DNA from: Actinomycetaceae bacterium
Lineage (GTDB): Bacteria > Actinomycetota > Actinomycetes > Actinomycetales > Actinomycetaceae
Direction: 5' to 3'
Assembly: GCA_030532405.1 (NCBI GenBank)
Contig: JAUNLF010000005.1
Location: forward strand, 151,881 to 215,880
Length of the DNA stretch: 64,000 bases
Positions 16,506-25,519 of the stretch are shown one piece after another. Position numbers and translations under genes: made by a program. The stretch's first letter is position 1. Each line of letters opens with the position of its first letter. The notes under the pieces were generated by a model, which saw nothing but the letters and a program-made list of their open reading frames with translations, had not been told where the DNA came from and searched no databases.

Positions 16506-18094
16506 CGAACTGCCCTGCTTTCAACCTCGGAAGAATCCACGTTCGGAACGTGTTCAATGTCGAACGTGCCTTGGAAAATCCAGTCATCCAACGCCGTTTG
16601 GCGCACCTGGCGGCCGTACAAGATCGGCCATAGGCCGATCCAACGGTTCTTCAAGAACAGGCGCATGAGGTCGGTAATGTCCTCCACGTTGCCGCGCCCA
16701 ATCTGCTGGGTGATGCCGGCGGCGCGCATCGAGCAGAAGCCGCCCTGACACGGACCCATGCCCAGGCGGAGCTGGCGGCGAAGGTCGTCGAACGTTGCGT
16801 TCGGTTGCGCTTCGAGCAGGTCGACGAACATCTTGCGGTTCATCAGCTCGCATTCGCAAACAATCTGTTGGTCGAAGCGGTCTTCTTCGCGCTCTTTCAG
16901 GCGGTGCGTGACCTTGTAGTTGTCGCCGCGTTCGGTGCCGGGCATGATTTCTTCGGCTGTGCGGCACGGGCGCCAATCGTTCATTTGGCGGCACATCAAG
17001 TCGACGGCGTTCTTTGCCATTAGGCGGTAGGTGGTTAGCTTGCCGCCCGCGATGGTGATGAGGCCGGAGATGTCGTCGCGTTCCTTGTGGTCGATGATCG
17101 ACATGGTGCGCGACATGTGCCTGGTGTCCGATGCGGCAACGCGTGAATCCTTAACCAGGGGACGCGCGCCTGCCCACGCGTGTACGGCACGCGATTCGCG
17201 GAATCCTGGGATTAGGACTTCGCCGGCGTCAAGCATTTGCTGGACTTCGTTGCGGGGGATCTCCAGGTGGTCCGGATCATCTACAGCAACGTCGGTGGTG
17301 CCAATAATCGAAACCGTGTGGACGGGAACCAGAATGTCACCGTCGGAGGGCGGGATGCATCGGTTGACCACCTGGTTTACCAGGCGGTGGTTCATGGCGA
17401 TCATGATGCCGCGGCCGGGAACAACGTCTACGCCGTGAGCTCCCGCCATGGCTGCGATCTGTCCGGCCCACGGGCCGCCCGCGTTGATGACGAACTTGCA
17501 GTCAATGGTGACGTCTTCGCCGGTCTTAGTGCCGTGCGCGCGCACCGCGATAACTTGTCCGTACGCGGTTTCGATCTTGTCTACGCGGTGGTAGGTGAGG
17601 ATTTGGCCGCCGTATTTTTGGGCGGAGCGAATCGCGCCCCACAGCATTGCCCAACCGTCGACCGTCTTGTCTTTAACCTTGATGGCTCGCAGGATTCCCG
17701 GGTTTAGGCGGGGTTCTTGTCGCAGAGCTTCTTCAGGGGAGATTTCTTCGGCCCAAACTCCGGTTTCGCTGGCGCCCTTTAGGAACTTGTCCGCGAAGTC
17801 GGGATCGTCCTCGGGGGTGACTACGAATAGGCCGCCGGTGTCTTCCACGGCGTCGGGGTGTAGGTTTGCAATAATTTCGTTTTCTTGCGCGCATTCGGCT
17901 GCCGAGATGGGGTCGGAAACCACGTAGCGTCCACCGGAGTGCAGCAGTCCGTGGTATCGGCCTGTCGTGCCCTGTCCGAGGTCCGCGCGCTCTACCAAGA
18001 CTGCGCGGAAGCCGCGCATAACAAGGTCTCTCAAAACGCCGACGCCGGTGGCTCCACCACCGATGACTACGACGTCAGTTTCGAGTTTCTTCAT
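16502..18094 (-). CDS. glpA: Anaerobic glycerol-3-phosphate dehydrogenase subunit A
   Basis: 530 residues. FAD-dependent oxidoreductase of the DAO family: VVVIGGGATGVGVLRDLVMRG at the N-terminus and TIAGGKLTTYRLMAKNAVDL near residue 355. A C-terminal BFD-like [2Fe-2S] domain has the cysteine pattern CEC ... GPCQGGFC (about 420-465). It is the main catalytic subunit. AGGAG 7 nt before ATG 18094 gives a strong start. It heads glpABC; the promoter must lie in the 500-bp gap towards glpK. Confidence 0.95.
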   Translation of the reverse strand: MKKLETDVVVIGGGATGVGVLRDLVMRGFRAVLVERADLGQGTTGRYHGLLHSGGRYVVSDPISAAECAQENEIIANLHPDAVEDTGGLFVVTPEDDPDFADKFLKGASETGVWAEEISPEEALRQEPRLNPGILRAIKVKDKTVDGWAMLWGAIRSAQKYGGQILTYHRVDKIETAYGQVIAVRAHGTKTGEDVTIDCKFVINAGGPWAGQIAAMAGAHGVDVVPGRGIMIAMNHRLVNQVVNRCIPPSDGDILVPVHTVSIIGTTDVAVDDPDHLEIPRNEVQQMLDAGEVLIPGFRESRAVHAWAGARPLVKDSRVAASDTRHMSRTMSIIDHKERDDISGLITIAGGKLTTYRLMAKNAVDLMCRQMNDWRPCRTAEEIMPGTERGDNYKVTHRLKEREEDRFDQQIVCECELMNRKMFVDLLEAQPNATFDDLRRQLRLGMGPCQGGFCSMRAAGITQQIGRGNVEDITDLMRLFLKNRWIGLWPILYGRQVRQTALDDWIFQGTFDIEHVPNVDSSEVESRAVR

Positions 18095-18601
18095 TGATTA
18101 CTCCTGGTCATTGGCGGGTAAGGGAATGCCCGCTCGTAAGCCCATTTCCTTATCAGCGTAGGGCCCAAAAACTGGGTGGAAGTCCGTTTCTTCGGATTCC
18201 CACAATTCGGATAGAGGGGTGCAAATTTGTGCACTGTTCATGCGCTGTTTTTCGCGAATTTAAGCACTTCCACACTTTTTGGAGGTAGGTGCCTGGTTAA
18301 ATTCTCACCTCCGGCAGCGTTGTCGGGTGGGCTGTTTTGGCGCAAAACTGAGGCATTTACGTCACGCGCCGGTTGTGAAAATAGTGACGCGTTAGCGGTT
18401 CGTGAAAATCTGTGCGCATCTTTGCGCGTACGTGCAGGCCTGTTTTGTGTGCGTTTGAAATGGATTTTGCGAACGAGGGCGAGCCTTGCGAACCCGGGGT
18501 TAGGGATCTTGTAAAACTGCGCGCGCAAAATGCGGCCCCGAGAAAAATTCTCGGGGCCGCAAAGGGTGACTAACTAGAACGGGTGTCTAGCAGGTCTTTA
18601 G
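18095..18601. promoter_or_regulatory. glpABC upstream region (no gene seen)
   Basis: About 500 bp between glpK and glpA, both on the minus strand. It holds the glpK terminator at one end and presumably the glpABC promoter near glpA. A dyad GTGCA-N6-TGCAC lies at 18219-18234, followed directly by TGTTCATGCG. The reverse complement of the latter shares GCATGAAC with the glpK/regulator intergenic region, making it a candidate operator for the SorC-type regulator. A GAGGGCG motif lies at 18475-18481. No ORF or RNA gene could be supported. Confidence 0.45.
18532..18560 (-). terminator. Terminator after glpK
   Basis: GCGGCCCCGAGAA (18532-18544) and TTCTCGGGGCCGC (18548-18560) form a perfect 13-bp stem with a 3-nt loop, about 40 nt beyond the glpK stop. 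Confidence 0.8.
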
Positions 18602-20131
18602 TTAGCTGAGCTTGACGTCGTCATCAACCCAGTCGAACGTGCGGGTTACAGCCTTCTTCCACAGACGGTAGGTGCGCTCGCGCTCCTTTTCGTCCATCTT
18701 CGGGGTCCAGCGCTTGCCCTCGGACCAGTTGTCGATAACGTCCTGCTCGCCTTCCCAGAAGCCGACTGCGATACCGGCTGCGTACGCTGCGCCAAGTGCC
18801 GTGGTCTCCGTGACCTTCGGGGCGACAACGTCAACGCCGAGGACGTCGGCCTGGAACTGCATGAGCATGTCGTTGGCAACCATGCCGCCGTCAACGCGAA
18901 GCTCGGTTAGGTCAACACCGGAGTCGGCGTTCATCGCGTCGAGTACTTCGCGGGTCTGGAAGGCGGTTGCCTCCAGGGTTGCGCGAGCAATGTGGCCGAC
19001 GTTGTTGTAGCGGGTGAGGCCAACGATCGCGCCGCGAGCGTCGTCCTTCCAGTACGGTGCGAACAGGCCTGAGAATGCGGGAACGAAGTAGACGCCGCCG
19101 TTGTCGTCAACGGTCTTGGCTAGGTCTTCGATTTCCGGAGCGGTCTTGATGACCTTCAGGTTGTCGCGTAGCCACTGTACGAGCGAGCCGGTTACTGCGA
19201 TCGAGCCTTCGAGTGCGTACTTGGTGGGCTGTTCGCCGATCTTGTAGCAAACCGTGGTGAGTAGGCCGTTGTCGGATGCGACGGCCTCTTCGCCGGTGTT
19301 GATCAGCATGAAGCAGCCGGTGCCGTACGTGTTCTTGGCCATGCCCTTTTCGAAGCAGGCCTGGCCGAATGTTGCTGCCTGCTGGTCGCCCAGGATGCCT
19401 GCGATCGGGGTGTCGATCAGCAAGGAGTCCTTGTCGCCGTAGCCGTAGACCTCGGAGGAGGAACGGATTTGCGGGAGCATCGACATCGGAATGCCCATGT
19501 CTGCGCAAATGTCTTCGCGCCACTTCAGGGTCTTGATGTCCATTAGCATCGTGCGCGAAGCGTTGGTCACGTCGGTTACGTGTACGCCGCCGTTCGGGCC
19601 GCCGGTCAGGTTCCACAGGGTCCAGGTGTCGGTGTTACCAAACAGTAGGTCGCCTGCCTCAGCCTTTTCGCGTGCGCCCTCAACATTGTCAAGGATCCAC
19701 TTAATCTTCGGGCCCGAGAAGTAGGTCGAAAGCGGGAGGCCACAGCGGTCACGGTACTTGTCCGCGCCCTCTTCGCCACCTAGCTCACGAACGATGTCTG
19801 CGGTGCGGGTATCCTGCCAAACGATAGCGTTGTAGACGGGCTCGCCGGTGTTCTTGTCCCAGACGATCGCGGTCTCGCGCTGGTTCGTAATACCAACGGC
19901 GGCAAGGCTGTGACGGTTGATGTCAGCGCGGGAGAGTGCTGAACCAATAGCGTCGCGGACGTTGTCCCTGATCTCGATCGGGTTGTGCTCAACCCAGCCT
20001 GCCTTCGGGAAGATCTGCTCGTGCTCGAGCTGACCTACCGAGACAATCTCGCCATCGTGGTTGAAGACGATAGCGCGCGATGACGTAGTGCCCTGGTCAA
20101 TGGCGAGTACGTACTTCTTGTTATCGGTCAT
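18602..20131 (-). CDS. glpK: Glycerol kinase
   Basis: 509 residues, normal FGGY-kinase length. Phosphorylates glycerol to glycerol 3-phosphate, the substrate of the adjacent GlpABC. Motifs: [14 protein letters not shown] (ATP phosphate loop), [47 protein letters not shown] and [23 protein letters not shown] 20131 is chosen because the protein then starts [13 protein letters not shown], as in the family, with AGGAAGTGAAGG upstream; the frame stays open further up but without recognisable protein. No glycerol facilitator gene is seen in the window. Divergent from the SorC-type regulator. Confidence 0.97.
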   Translation of the reverse strand: MTDNKKYVLAIDQGTTSSRAIVFNHDGEIVSVGQLEHEQIFPKAGWVEHNPIEIRDNVRDAIGSALSRADINRHSLAAVGITNQRETAIVWDKNTGEPVYNAIVWQDTRTADIVRELGGEEGADKYRDRCGLPLSTYFSGPKIKWILDNVEGAREKAEAGDLLFGNTDTWTLWNLTGGPNGGVHVTDVTNASRTMLMDIKTLKWREDICADMGIPMSMLPQIRSSSEVYGYGDKDSLLIDTPIAGILGDQQAATFGQACFEKGMAKNTYGTGCFMLINTGEEAVASDNGLLTTVCYKIGEQPTKYALEGSIAVTGSLVQWLRDNLKVIKTAPEIEDLAKTVDDNGGVYFVPAFSGLFAPYWKDDARGAIVGLTRYNNVGHIARATLEATAFQTREVLDAMNADSGVDLTELRVDGGMVANDMLMQFQADVLGVDVVAPKVTETTALGAAYAAGIAVGFWEGEQDVIDNWSEGKRWTPKMDEKERERTYRLWKKAVTRTFDWVDDDVKLS

Positions 20132-20230
20132 GCTTACCTTCACTTCCTTGTGTAAAAGCTTTTTTAAATGGCAGCTGGTCGAAAATCGACCTCGGTAGAT
20201 ATTGTTACCTATTTTGTGGCACAGATTGCA

Positions 20231-20260
20231 TGCATGAACTGTCAAGCTTCTGAATTGAAC
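20231..20260. promoter_or_regulatory. Candidate operator between glpK and SorC-type regulator
   Basis: Direct repeats TGAAC(T) at 20235-20239 and TGAAC(A) at 20256-20260 are 21 bp apart, two helical turns, within the divergent promoter region. GCATGAAC here recurs in inverse orientation upstream of glpA (near 18236-18244). This fits a shared operator but is inference. Confidence 0.35.
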
Positions 20261-20285
20261 AGCCGTGCATGGCACACTAATAAGC

Positions 20286-21254
20286 GTGACCATACGTGAT
20301 AACGACGCTCATGAAGCGGCTTCTATGTACTACTTGCAGGGCGAGACTATGGAGACGATTGCTCGTCACCTAGGTGTTTCTCGCTCTTCCGTGTCGCGCC
20401 TGCTTGCGTATGCTCGCGAATCCGGGCTTGTCCGCATTACGGTTGCGCCTGCCCCGGGCGAGCGCGGCACTTTGGCGGGCGAACTGAATCAGATTTTCGG
20501 CATCCGGTCCACTGTTGTGCGCGTGCGTGACTATGACACGGGCGTTAATCGCTTAGATAACGTGGCTAAGGTTGCCGCGGAACGCCTGTTGGATATCGTC
20601 GAGCCTGGAAACATTATTGGTATTGCGTGGGGAAATACGACCGCGGAAGTTACCCGGCATATTCCACCCGTCGAGGTCGAGAACACGACGGTTGTCCAAC
20701 TAAATGGTGCCGCGTCGGCGTCCGGGACGGGTGTGCGTTACATTGACACGACGATTTCGCAGGCGGCCGAGGCTCTTGGTGCAGAGATGGTGCACTTCCC
20801 GGTGCCCGCGTTCTTTGACTATGAGGAAACAAAGAACGCGATGTGGCGGGAACGCTCTGTTAAAGCGGTTGTGAACCTGATCGAGCATGCCGACGTTGCC
20901 GTGTTTGGCGTTGGAGCATTCGGTGGGGACGTGCCGTCGCACGTGTACTCCGCGGGGTATTTGGAAGCTGGCGATATTGCGAATGTTCGCCGCGAAGGCG
21001 TTGTGGGTGATATTTGTACGATTTTGATTCGCGAGGACGGATCGTACAAAGACATGGCTATCAACCGGCGAGCTTCCGGGCCTACTCCGGAGTTGCTGAA
21101 GACTATCCCTCGCCGCCTGTGCGTGGTTGCGGGTGAGGCGAAAGCTATCCCTCTGGTGGGTGCGTTGCGCGCCGGTGTGGTTACCGACCTGGTGGTGGAT
21201 GATCGCACTGCCCGCCGAGTGTTGGAACGCGTACGCACGTCCGGCCTCCGATAG
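20286..21254 (+). CDS. SorC-family sugar-binding transcriptional regulator
   Basis: 322 residues. N-terminal helix-turn-helix ([34 protein letters not shown]; the recognition helix is about residues 25-40) and a large C-terminal effector-binding domain of the SorC type, with [12 protein letters not shown] and VFGVGAFGG. Divergent from glpK, so it probably controls the glycerol genes with a phosphorylated sugar or polyol as ligand. The GTG start at 20286 lacks a ribosome site; a CACACT lies 7 nt upstream, suggesting a leaderless mRNA. It is not the DeoR-type GlpR of E. coli. Confidence 0.88.
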   Translation: MTIRDNDAHEAASMYYLQGETMETIARHLGVSRSSVSRLLAYARESGLVRITVAPAPGERGTLAGELNQIFGIRSTVVRVRDYDTGVNRLDNVAKVAAERLLDIVEPGNIIGIAWGNTTAEVTRHIPPVEVENTTVVQLNGAASASGTGVRYIDTTISQAAEALGAEMVHFPVPAFFDYEETKNAMWRERSVKAVVNLIEHADVAVFGVGAFGGDVPSHVYSAGYLEAGDIANVRREGVVGDICTILIREDGSYKDMAINRRASGPTPELLKTIPRRLCVVAGEAKAIPLVGALRAGVVTDLVVDDRTARRVLERVRTSGLR

Positions 21255-21256
21255 CG

Positions 21257-21262
21257 CATAAT
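21257..21262 (+). promoter_or_regulatory. -10 box, leaderless argA promoter
   Basis: CATAAT, then 6 nt, then GTG 21269. It lies just after the regulator's stop, so argA has its own promoter. Confidence 0.6.
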
Positions 21263-21268
21263 GGCGGG

Positions 21269-21820
21269 GTGCTAGAAACGTCGCCGGAACTGTCAACTCG
21301 TGGATTTACAATCCGCCGCGCCCTGCCGCGCGACGTGCGCCAAATCGCGAAGATTACACAGCCTTATATTGACCGCAATATTTTGGTTGCGAAAAAGCTG
21401 ATCGCGTATTTCGAAGACGTCCAAGAGTTTATGGTCGCCGTCGACGAGGGCACTAATGAAGTTGTTGCCTGCGGCGCTCTGCACGTGCTGTGGGATGACA
21501 TTGCGGAGGTCCGCACGCTTGCCGTCAGCAGCGATTACCTTGGCCGCGGATTGGGATCTTTACTATTGAGGACGTTGATTGCACGCGCTCGATGTATGGA
21601 GCTTGAACGCGTCTTTTGTCTGACCTTCGAAGTGGACTTCTTTGCCCGCCACGGGTTTGAGGAGCTAGAAGGCATGGCTGTTGGCGTGGACGTGTATGAG
21701 CAAATGCTTGAAACGCACGATGACGGTGTGCGCGAGTTCCTTGACCTCGCGTCGGTCAAACCAAACACTTTGGGTAACACGCGCATGATCCTGGAGCTGT
21801 CCGAGCACCTCGCGAAATAG
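21269..21820 (+). CDS. argA: Amino-acid N-acetyltransferase (short N-acetylglutamate synthase)
   Basis: 183 residues, a stand-alone GNAT domain like the short actinobacterial ArgA (Rv2747 type). The acetyl-CoA motif is LAVSSDYLGRGLGSLLLRTLI, and the family-specific core is CGALHVLWDDIAEVRTLAV. The C-terminal FCLTFEVDFFARHGFEELEG fits NAGS-like proteins. Expected reaction: acetyl-CoA + L-glutamate (or glutamine) to the N-acetyl form, first step of arginine synthesis. No other arg genes are in the window. GTG 21269 follows a CATAAT box by 6 nt, with no Shine-Dalgarno sequence. Confidence 0.85.
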   Translation: MLETSPELSTRGFTIRRALPRDVRQIAKITQPYIDRNILVAKKLIAYFEDVQEFMVAVDEGTNEVVACGALHVLWDDIAEVRTLAVSSDYLGRGLGSLLLRTLIARARCMELERVFCLTFEVDFFARHGFEELEGMAVGVDVYEQMLETHDDGVREFLDLASVKPNTLGNTRMILELSEHLAK

Positions 21821-21896
21821 CGCCAACATAGCGGTACTGCGGGGCGCGCCCCAAAACGCGGAGCAGGGTATTGCGGCGCTCGCCCTCGAATAATAA

Positions 21897-21930
21897 AACT
21901 GGGTTCTAGCAGGTAAGCCAGAACCCAGTT
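21897..21930 (-). terminator. Terminator after NYN gene
   Basis: AACTGGGTTCT (21897-21907) and AGAACCCAGTT (21920-21930) form a perfect 11-bp stem. On the minus strand it is followed by TTTATTATT, so it mainly serves the NYN gene; it may also stop argA. Confidence 0.75.
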
Positions 21931-21957
21931 GTGATGATTCTTAAAACGCGAAGACCA

Positions 21958-22518
21958 CTATAGGAATTGGTAGGGGTCAAACTCGTCGAGCTCGATGATC
22001 TGCAAGCGCGGCAGCGGAACTTGGAACGCGTTGATGTCGTGCTCCAGGTCCAGGATTTCAAGGCCGTGGTGAACCAGGTCGTGAAGGTTACCGGACAAGA
22101 ACTCGGGGAAACCCATGATGCCAACGCGGCGTCCCGCGTCCAGTAGGCGTTCGATTTCGGGAACGAAGTCGCCGTCGTGGCTCGCCAGGATAACGTCACC
22201 GTGATCCTGCTCGGCGATCGCGTCTAGCATGCGCTTGATGCCTTCATCAACGACCTCTAGGTGCGAGGGGCCCGCGAGCGGAACCGGGCGGAACTCCATC
22301 GCAAGCAGTGCTTGGACGAATCCCATCGGCATGTAGCCGGAGGACGCATTTAAGAAAAATAGGCCCTTCGCGTCTTGATTCCACACTTCTTTCGTGGATG
22401 TGAGGACGCGATCCCAGCGGGGCCGCTCTTCCGGTAGGGGCTTGTGGTCTAGTACTGAGACGCCCAAAGTGGCGTCAATGTTCTCGCCGTCAATAACGAG
22501 GTAGGTTAACGGTTCCAT
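21958..22518 (-). CDS. NYN (PIN-like) domain protein
   Basis: 186 residues. The start TYLVIDGENIDATLG has the conserved Asp and Asn of the NYN fold, and GDVILASHDGDFVPEIERLLDAGRRVGIMGF carries the second acidic cluster (S-x-D-x-D). Such domains are predicted metal-dependent ribonucleases (LabA/DUF88 relatives). RNA processing or decay is therefore the likely role, with no target known. Monocistronic; a terminator lies on each side. No Shine-Dalgarno sequence was seen at the ATG. Confidence 0.8.
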   Translation of the reverse strand: MEPLTYLVIDGENIDATLGVSVLDHKPLPEERPRWDRVLTSTKEVWNQDAKGLFFLNASSGYMPMGFVQALLAMEFRPVPLAGPSHLEVVDEGIKRMLDAIAEQDHGDVILASHDGDFVPEIERLLDAGRRVGIMGFPEFLSGNLHDLVHHGLEILDLEHDINAFQVPLPRLQIIELDEFDPYQFL

Positions 22519-22528
22519 GGTTTAAAAG

Positions 22529-22569
22529 TTTAGCGGGTGAGCTCCAGCATTTTGGAGCCACCCGCTAAA
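22529..22569 (-). terminator. Terminator after pspA
   Basis: TTTAGCGGGTG and CACCCGCTAAA arms (outer ends at 22529 and 22569), with inner GCTCCA/TGGAGC pairing, about 45 nt beyond the pspA stop. A short T run follows on the minus strand. Confidence 0.7.
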
Positions 22570-22614
22570 TCCTTCGTTTCAATCAGCAGTCCCACCGGGT
22601 GGGGGACTTGCTTG

Positions 22615-23337
22615 CTAGTTGTTCTTGTTCTTCAAAGCTGCCAGGCGAGCTTCGATTTCCGCGTTTGTGCCCGCGTTCTCGAGTTCATCGAACTGCGCTT
22701 CGAAGGAGTCTGCGGCCAGTTCTGCACGGCCCTGGGCGAGTGCTTCTTGACGGCGAACCTGATCTTCAAATCGGGACAGTTCCGAAGTGGGATCGAGGAC
22801 GTTGATCGAGCTGACGGTGTCCTGCAGCTTCTCTTGAGCGGCAGCCGTCTTTTGGCGGGCTACAAGCTGGTCGCGGCGCCTCTTTAGGTCTTCGAGCTTC
22901 ATCTTCGAAGAGTTCAGGCCGGCCTTCAGCTTTTCGACAACCTCGCGCTGGTTGCGGAGCATGTCTTCGGCGCCCTGCGCGGAACGCTCGTAGTCAAGCT
23001 GCTTGCCGAGGGCAACCTTTGCAAGGTTGTTCCACTTTGCGGCCTCATCGGTGTTGCCGGCCTCGGATGCCTGGTCTGCGCGCTGTGATGCGGCGACAGC
23101 CTTCTCGCCCCACTCGCGGGCGGCGTCAAGGTCAGCCTCGTAGTCCTTCTCGGCAAGACGCAGGTTGCCAATGGTTTGAGCTACAGCTTCTTCAGCTTCA
23201 GCGATGGAGTTGGTGTAGTCGCGAACTAGCTGGTCCAGCATCTTCTGCGGGTCCTCAGCGCGGTCCAAAAGCGCGTTGATGTTTGCCTTCGCTAGTTGGG
23301 TGATACGTCCAAGGATCGACTGCTTTTCTGCCATCAT
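22615..23337 (-). CDS. pspA: PspA/IM30 family protein
   Basis: 240 residues, nearly all helical and coiled-coil, as in the ESCRT-III-like PspA/Vipp1 family. It opens with the amphipathic segment SILGRITQLAKANINALLDRAEDPQKMLDQL, typical of members that bind stressed membranes. The long heptad region lies around 30-190. The start is taken at the first of two adjacent ATGs, with AGAGAG before it. A TPM-domain membrane protein is encoded upstream on the same strand, the usual actinobacterial pairing. Confidence 0.9.
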   Translation of the reverse strand: MMAEKQSILGRITQLAKANINALLDRAEDPQKMLDQLVRDYTNSIAEAEEAVAQTIGNLRLAEKDYEADLDAAREWGEKAVAASQRADQASEAGNTDEAAKWNNLAKVALGKQLDYERSAQGAEDMLRNQREVVEKLKAGLNSSKMKLEDLKRRRDQLVARQKTAAAQEKLQDTVSSINVLDPTSELSRFEDQVRRQEALAQGRAELAADSFEAQFDELENAGTNAEIEARLAALKNKNN

Positions 23338-23447
23338 AGGACTCTCTTTCTGTTTCGAGGTTGGTTGGTGTCTTACGTTTGTGGGTAAATACCCTTGATT
23401 TACTGCCTATTTTACGGTGTTTAGGTTAAGAACCGGCGACAAAAGCC

Positions 23448-25484
23448 TTAAAACTTCCCGGATCCGCCGGAAGAGAATCCGCCGCCAAAGCTGCCCGAGC
23501 CTCCGGAACCGAAGCCACCGAAGCCGCCGAAGCTACCCGAGCCTCCGGAGCTGAATCCGCCTCCGGAACCGAAGCTGCCGCCGCTGGATCCAAAACCTCC
23601 GCCGCGGTGGCCGCCTCCGCCGCCAAATAGTAGGCCACCCAGAATCATTGATCCGATGTCTAGCCCACCTTGTTGCTGTGGCTGAGGGAAATTTCGGTAG
23701 CCACCGTTTGACGGCCCGGAAGTGAGGTCGATAGCGCGGTTCGCGGCGATCAGTGCGTCCGACAGTAGGGTGAGTGCTTCGCCCGCGTTTGTTGACGCGA
23801 TGTTTGCCGCTTGTCGGCGCTTGTTCTTCGCGTCGGCGACGAGTTCGCGCGCATCGTTGCCCGCCGTGTAAAGGTGTGCGGAAATGTGCGCGTCAGCACG
23901 CATGATCGCGTCGTCTACTTCACCGAAACGGTCATCCAGTCGCTTGCGGTTGCGAGTGTCTTGCGAATGCTTGTTACGAAGTGGAGCAAGTGCGCGGTCG
24001 AGGGCGTCCTCGGCCTCGCGAAGCTTTGAAAGCGCGCTAAGCGGGTCGGCCTGCCCCTTGCGGGCTTCGTGGCCAAACGTGATGGCCTCTTTAGCGTCGG
24101 CTACGAGAACGTCGAAAGCCATTTGCCCGCGTGCCAGTTTGTCAACGTCGTTGAGGTCGGAGCTGATTGACGCGATAGCGTCAGCGAGTCGCTGTTTGGC
24201 GTTGTCAAGGTTCTTGGAGGCGTTCATGACCTCGTCGATTTGAGCAAGTGCCTGTCCGAGGGCGCGCTGTGCAATGTTGATGCTGAACACGGCGTCTTTG
24301 CGGTTGGAGTCCTGCATGGCTGACGCGTCGTCGAGCGCCTTGGACGCGGCGTCGAGTAGGCGATCGGCGGTTTCGGGGTTGTCCAAGATCGAGTAAATCG
24401 TCTGGGTAGTGTGAGTGAGCTTGAGCGATTCGATTTCTCGCTCTGAACGCCGGTTGCGGGCGCGCGCTTCGGTGACGCGGCTACGCATGGAAGTGATGTT
24501 GCTGCCGATGTTCGCTTCGATGTCACGAAGCTTTGAGAACTGCTTTACATGCGAGTCCAACAAGTCGACAACTTCGTTGCAAATCCTCTCGATGCGATCA
24601 AGAATCGCGTGCTTTTCCTTATCGCTAGACGCCTCGGAGTATTTGCTTTGCAACTGGAAAGCTTCGGTCATCTTGTTTTCAGCCGTGGAGACCGCCGATT
24701 TGAACCGGTCGGTTTCAAGCTCGCCGAACTGGGCGATCGCGAAAGCTAGGTCGTCAGCTGCTGCGCGGACAGTGTCGTCCGTGTTCATCAGCAGAACGTT
24801 CACCCGGTTAGCTCGCTCAGCTGGATCCGCAATCGTGCTGGCCTTGTTCGCGTCCTGAATTTTCTTTCGGGACTTCTTCTGCATTGCCCGGATAATCAAG
24901 ATAATTACGACGACTGGGAGGGCAAAGATGATGAACACAATGATGTAAGAGATCGCGGTAACGGTTAGCGAGTCCCGTTCAACTTCGTACCCCGGATCCG
25001 GTGCGGTTTGGTCACCGCCGGTTAGTAGCACTGAGGTCATTCCACTTGTTGCCGCGGCGATGCTCGCGCCGTTTAGATTATCCGAATCAAGGTTTTGCGC
25101 GCCCTGCCTTGCCGCATCAGAGGCGTGCGACTGGGATACGCTCGCGGCCGGTCCGACGCACAGGTTGTATTCGCCGATGTCTGTGGCAAGTGCCCAAACT
25201 ACCGCGGATGACTCGATGTTAGAGGTCTGCCCGAGCTCAAAGCACCAGTCGTCCATGCTCAAGTCTTCAAAGTCACGGGTCACTACTAAGTAGTAGGGGA
25301 TGCCTTCACTTGCCAGGGCGCTGACATCATCTTCGATTCCGGCCTTGTCCTCATCGGATAAGATTCCGACTTCATCGTAAACGTGGCTGGAACTGTCCAA
25401 CCCGGGTACTGCCAGCGCGGATATCGGGGCAAAAAAGATTACCGTAAGCGCCAGCAGGGTCGAAACTAATCCGCGATTCTTCAT
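23448..25484 (-). CDS. TPM-domain secreted/membrane protein with Gly-rich tail
   Basis: 678 residues. Signal peptide (about 1-26, ending ALAVPG). TPM domain (about 30-165) with VYDEVGILSDEDKAGIEDDV and YYLVVTRDF. One membrane helix near 180-205 (AISYIIVFIIFALPVVVIILII) is followed by basic residues. A long cytoplasmic helical region (about 215-620) precedes a Gly/Ser/Phe-rich tail of about 60 residues. TPM proteins are linked to membrane and photosystem repair in other bacteria. Here the gene lies 110 nt upstream of pspA on the same strand, so a joint envelope-stress role is inferred. GGAGG is unusually close to the ATG. Confidence 0.85.
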   Translation of the reverse strand: MKNRGLVSTLLALTVIFFAPISALAVPGLDSSSHVYDEVGILSDEDKAGIEDDVSALASEGIPYYLVVTRDFEDLSMDDWCFELGQTSNIESSAVVWALATDIGEYNLCVGPAASVSQSHASDAARQGAQNLDSDNLNGASIAAATSGMTSVLLTGGDQTAPDPGYEVERDSLTVTAISYIIVFIIFALPVVVIILIIRAMQKKSRKKIQDANKASTIADPAERANRVNVLLMNTDDTVRAAADDLAFAIAQFGELETDRFKSAVSTAENKMTEAFQLQSKYSEASSDKEKHAILDRIERICNEVVDLLDSHVKQFSKLRDIEANIGSNITSMRSRVTEARARNRRSEREIESLKLTHTTQTIYSILDNPETADRLLDAASKALDDASAMQDSNRKDAVFSINIAQRALGQALAQIDEVMNASKNLDNAKQRLADAIASISSDLNDVDKLARGQMAFDVLVADAKEAITFGHEARKGQADPLSALSKLREAEDALDRALAPLRNKHSQDTRNRKRLDDRFGEVDDAIMRADAHISAHLYTAGNDARELVADAKNKRRQAANIASTNAGEALTLLSDALIAANRAIDLTSGPSNGGYRNFPQPQQQGGLDIGSMILGGLLFGGGGGHRGGGFGSSGGSFGSGGGFSSGGSGSFGGFGGFGSGGSGSFGGGFSSGGSGKF

Positions 25485-25519
25485 ACCTCCAGTTTGGCGG
25501 ATATTGTTGCACGTGTCAT

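Noticed and set aside
20132-20293. Longer glycerol kinase N-terminus
   Set aside because: The frame is open to 20293, but it overlaps the divergent promoter, and the kinase fold begins at ATG 20131 with a ribosome site.
23416-23436. DtxR/IdeR box
   Set aside because: Only a left half (TTAGGTTA) is present; the right half of the palindrome is missing and it lies past the pspA promoter.
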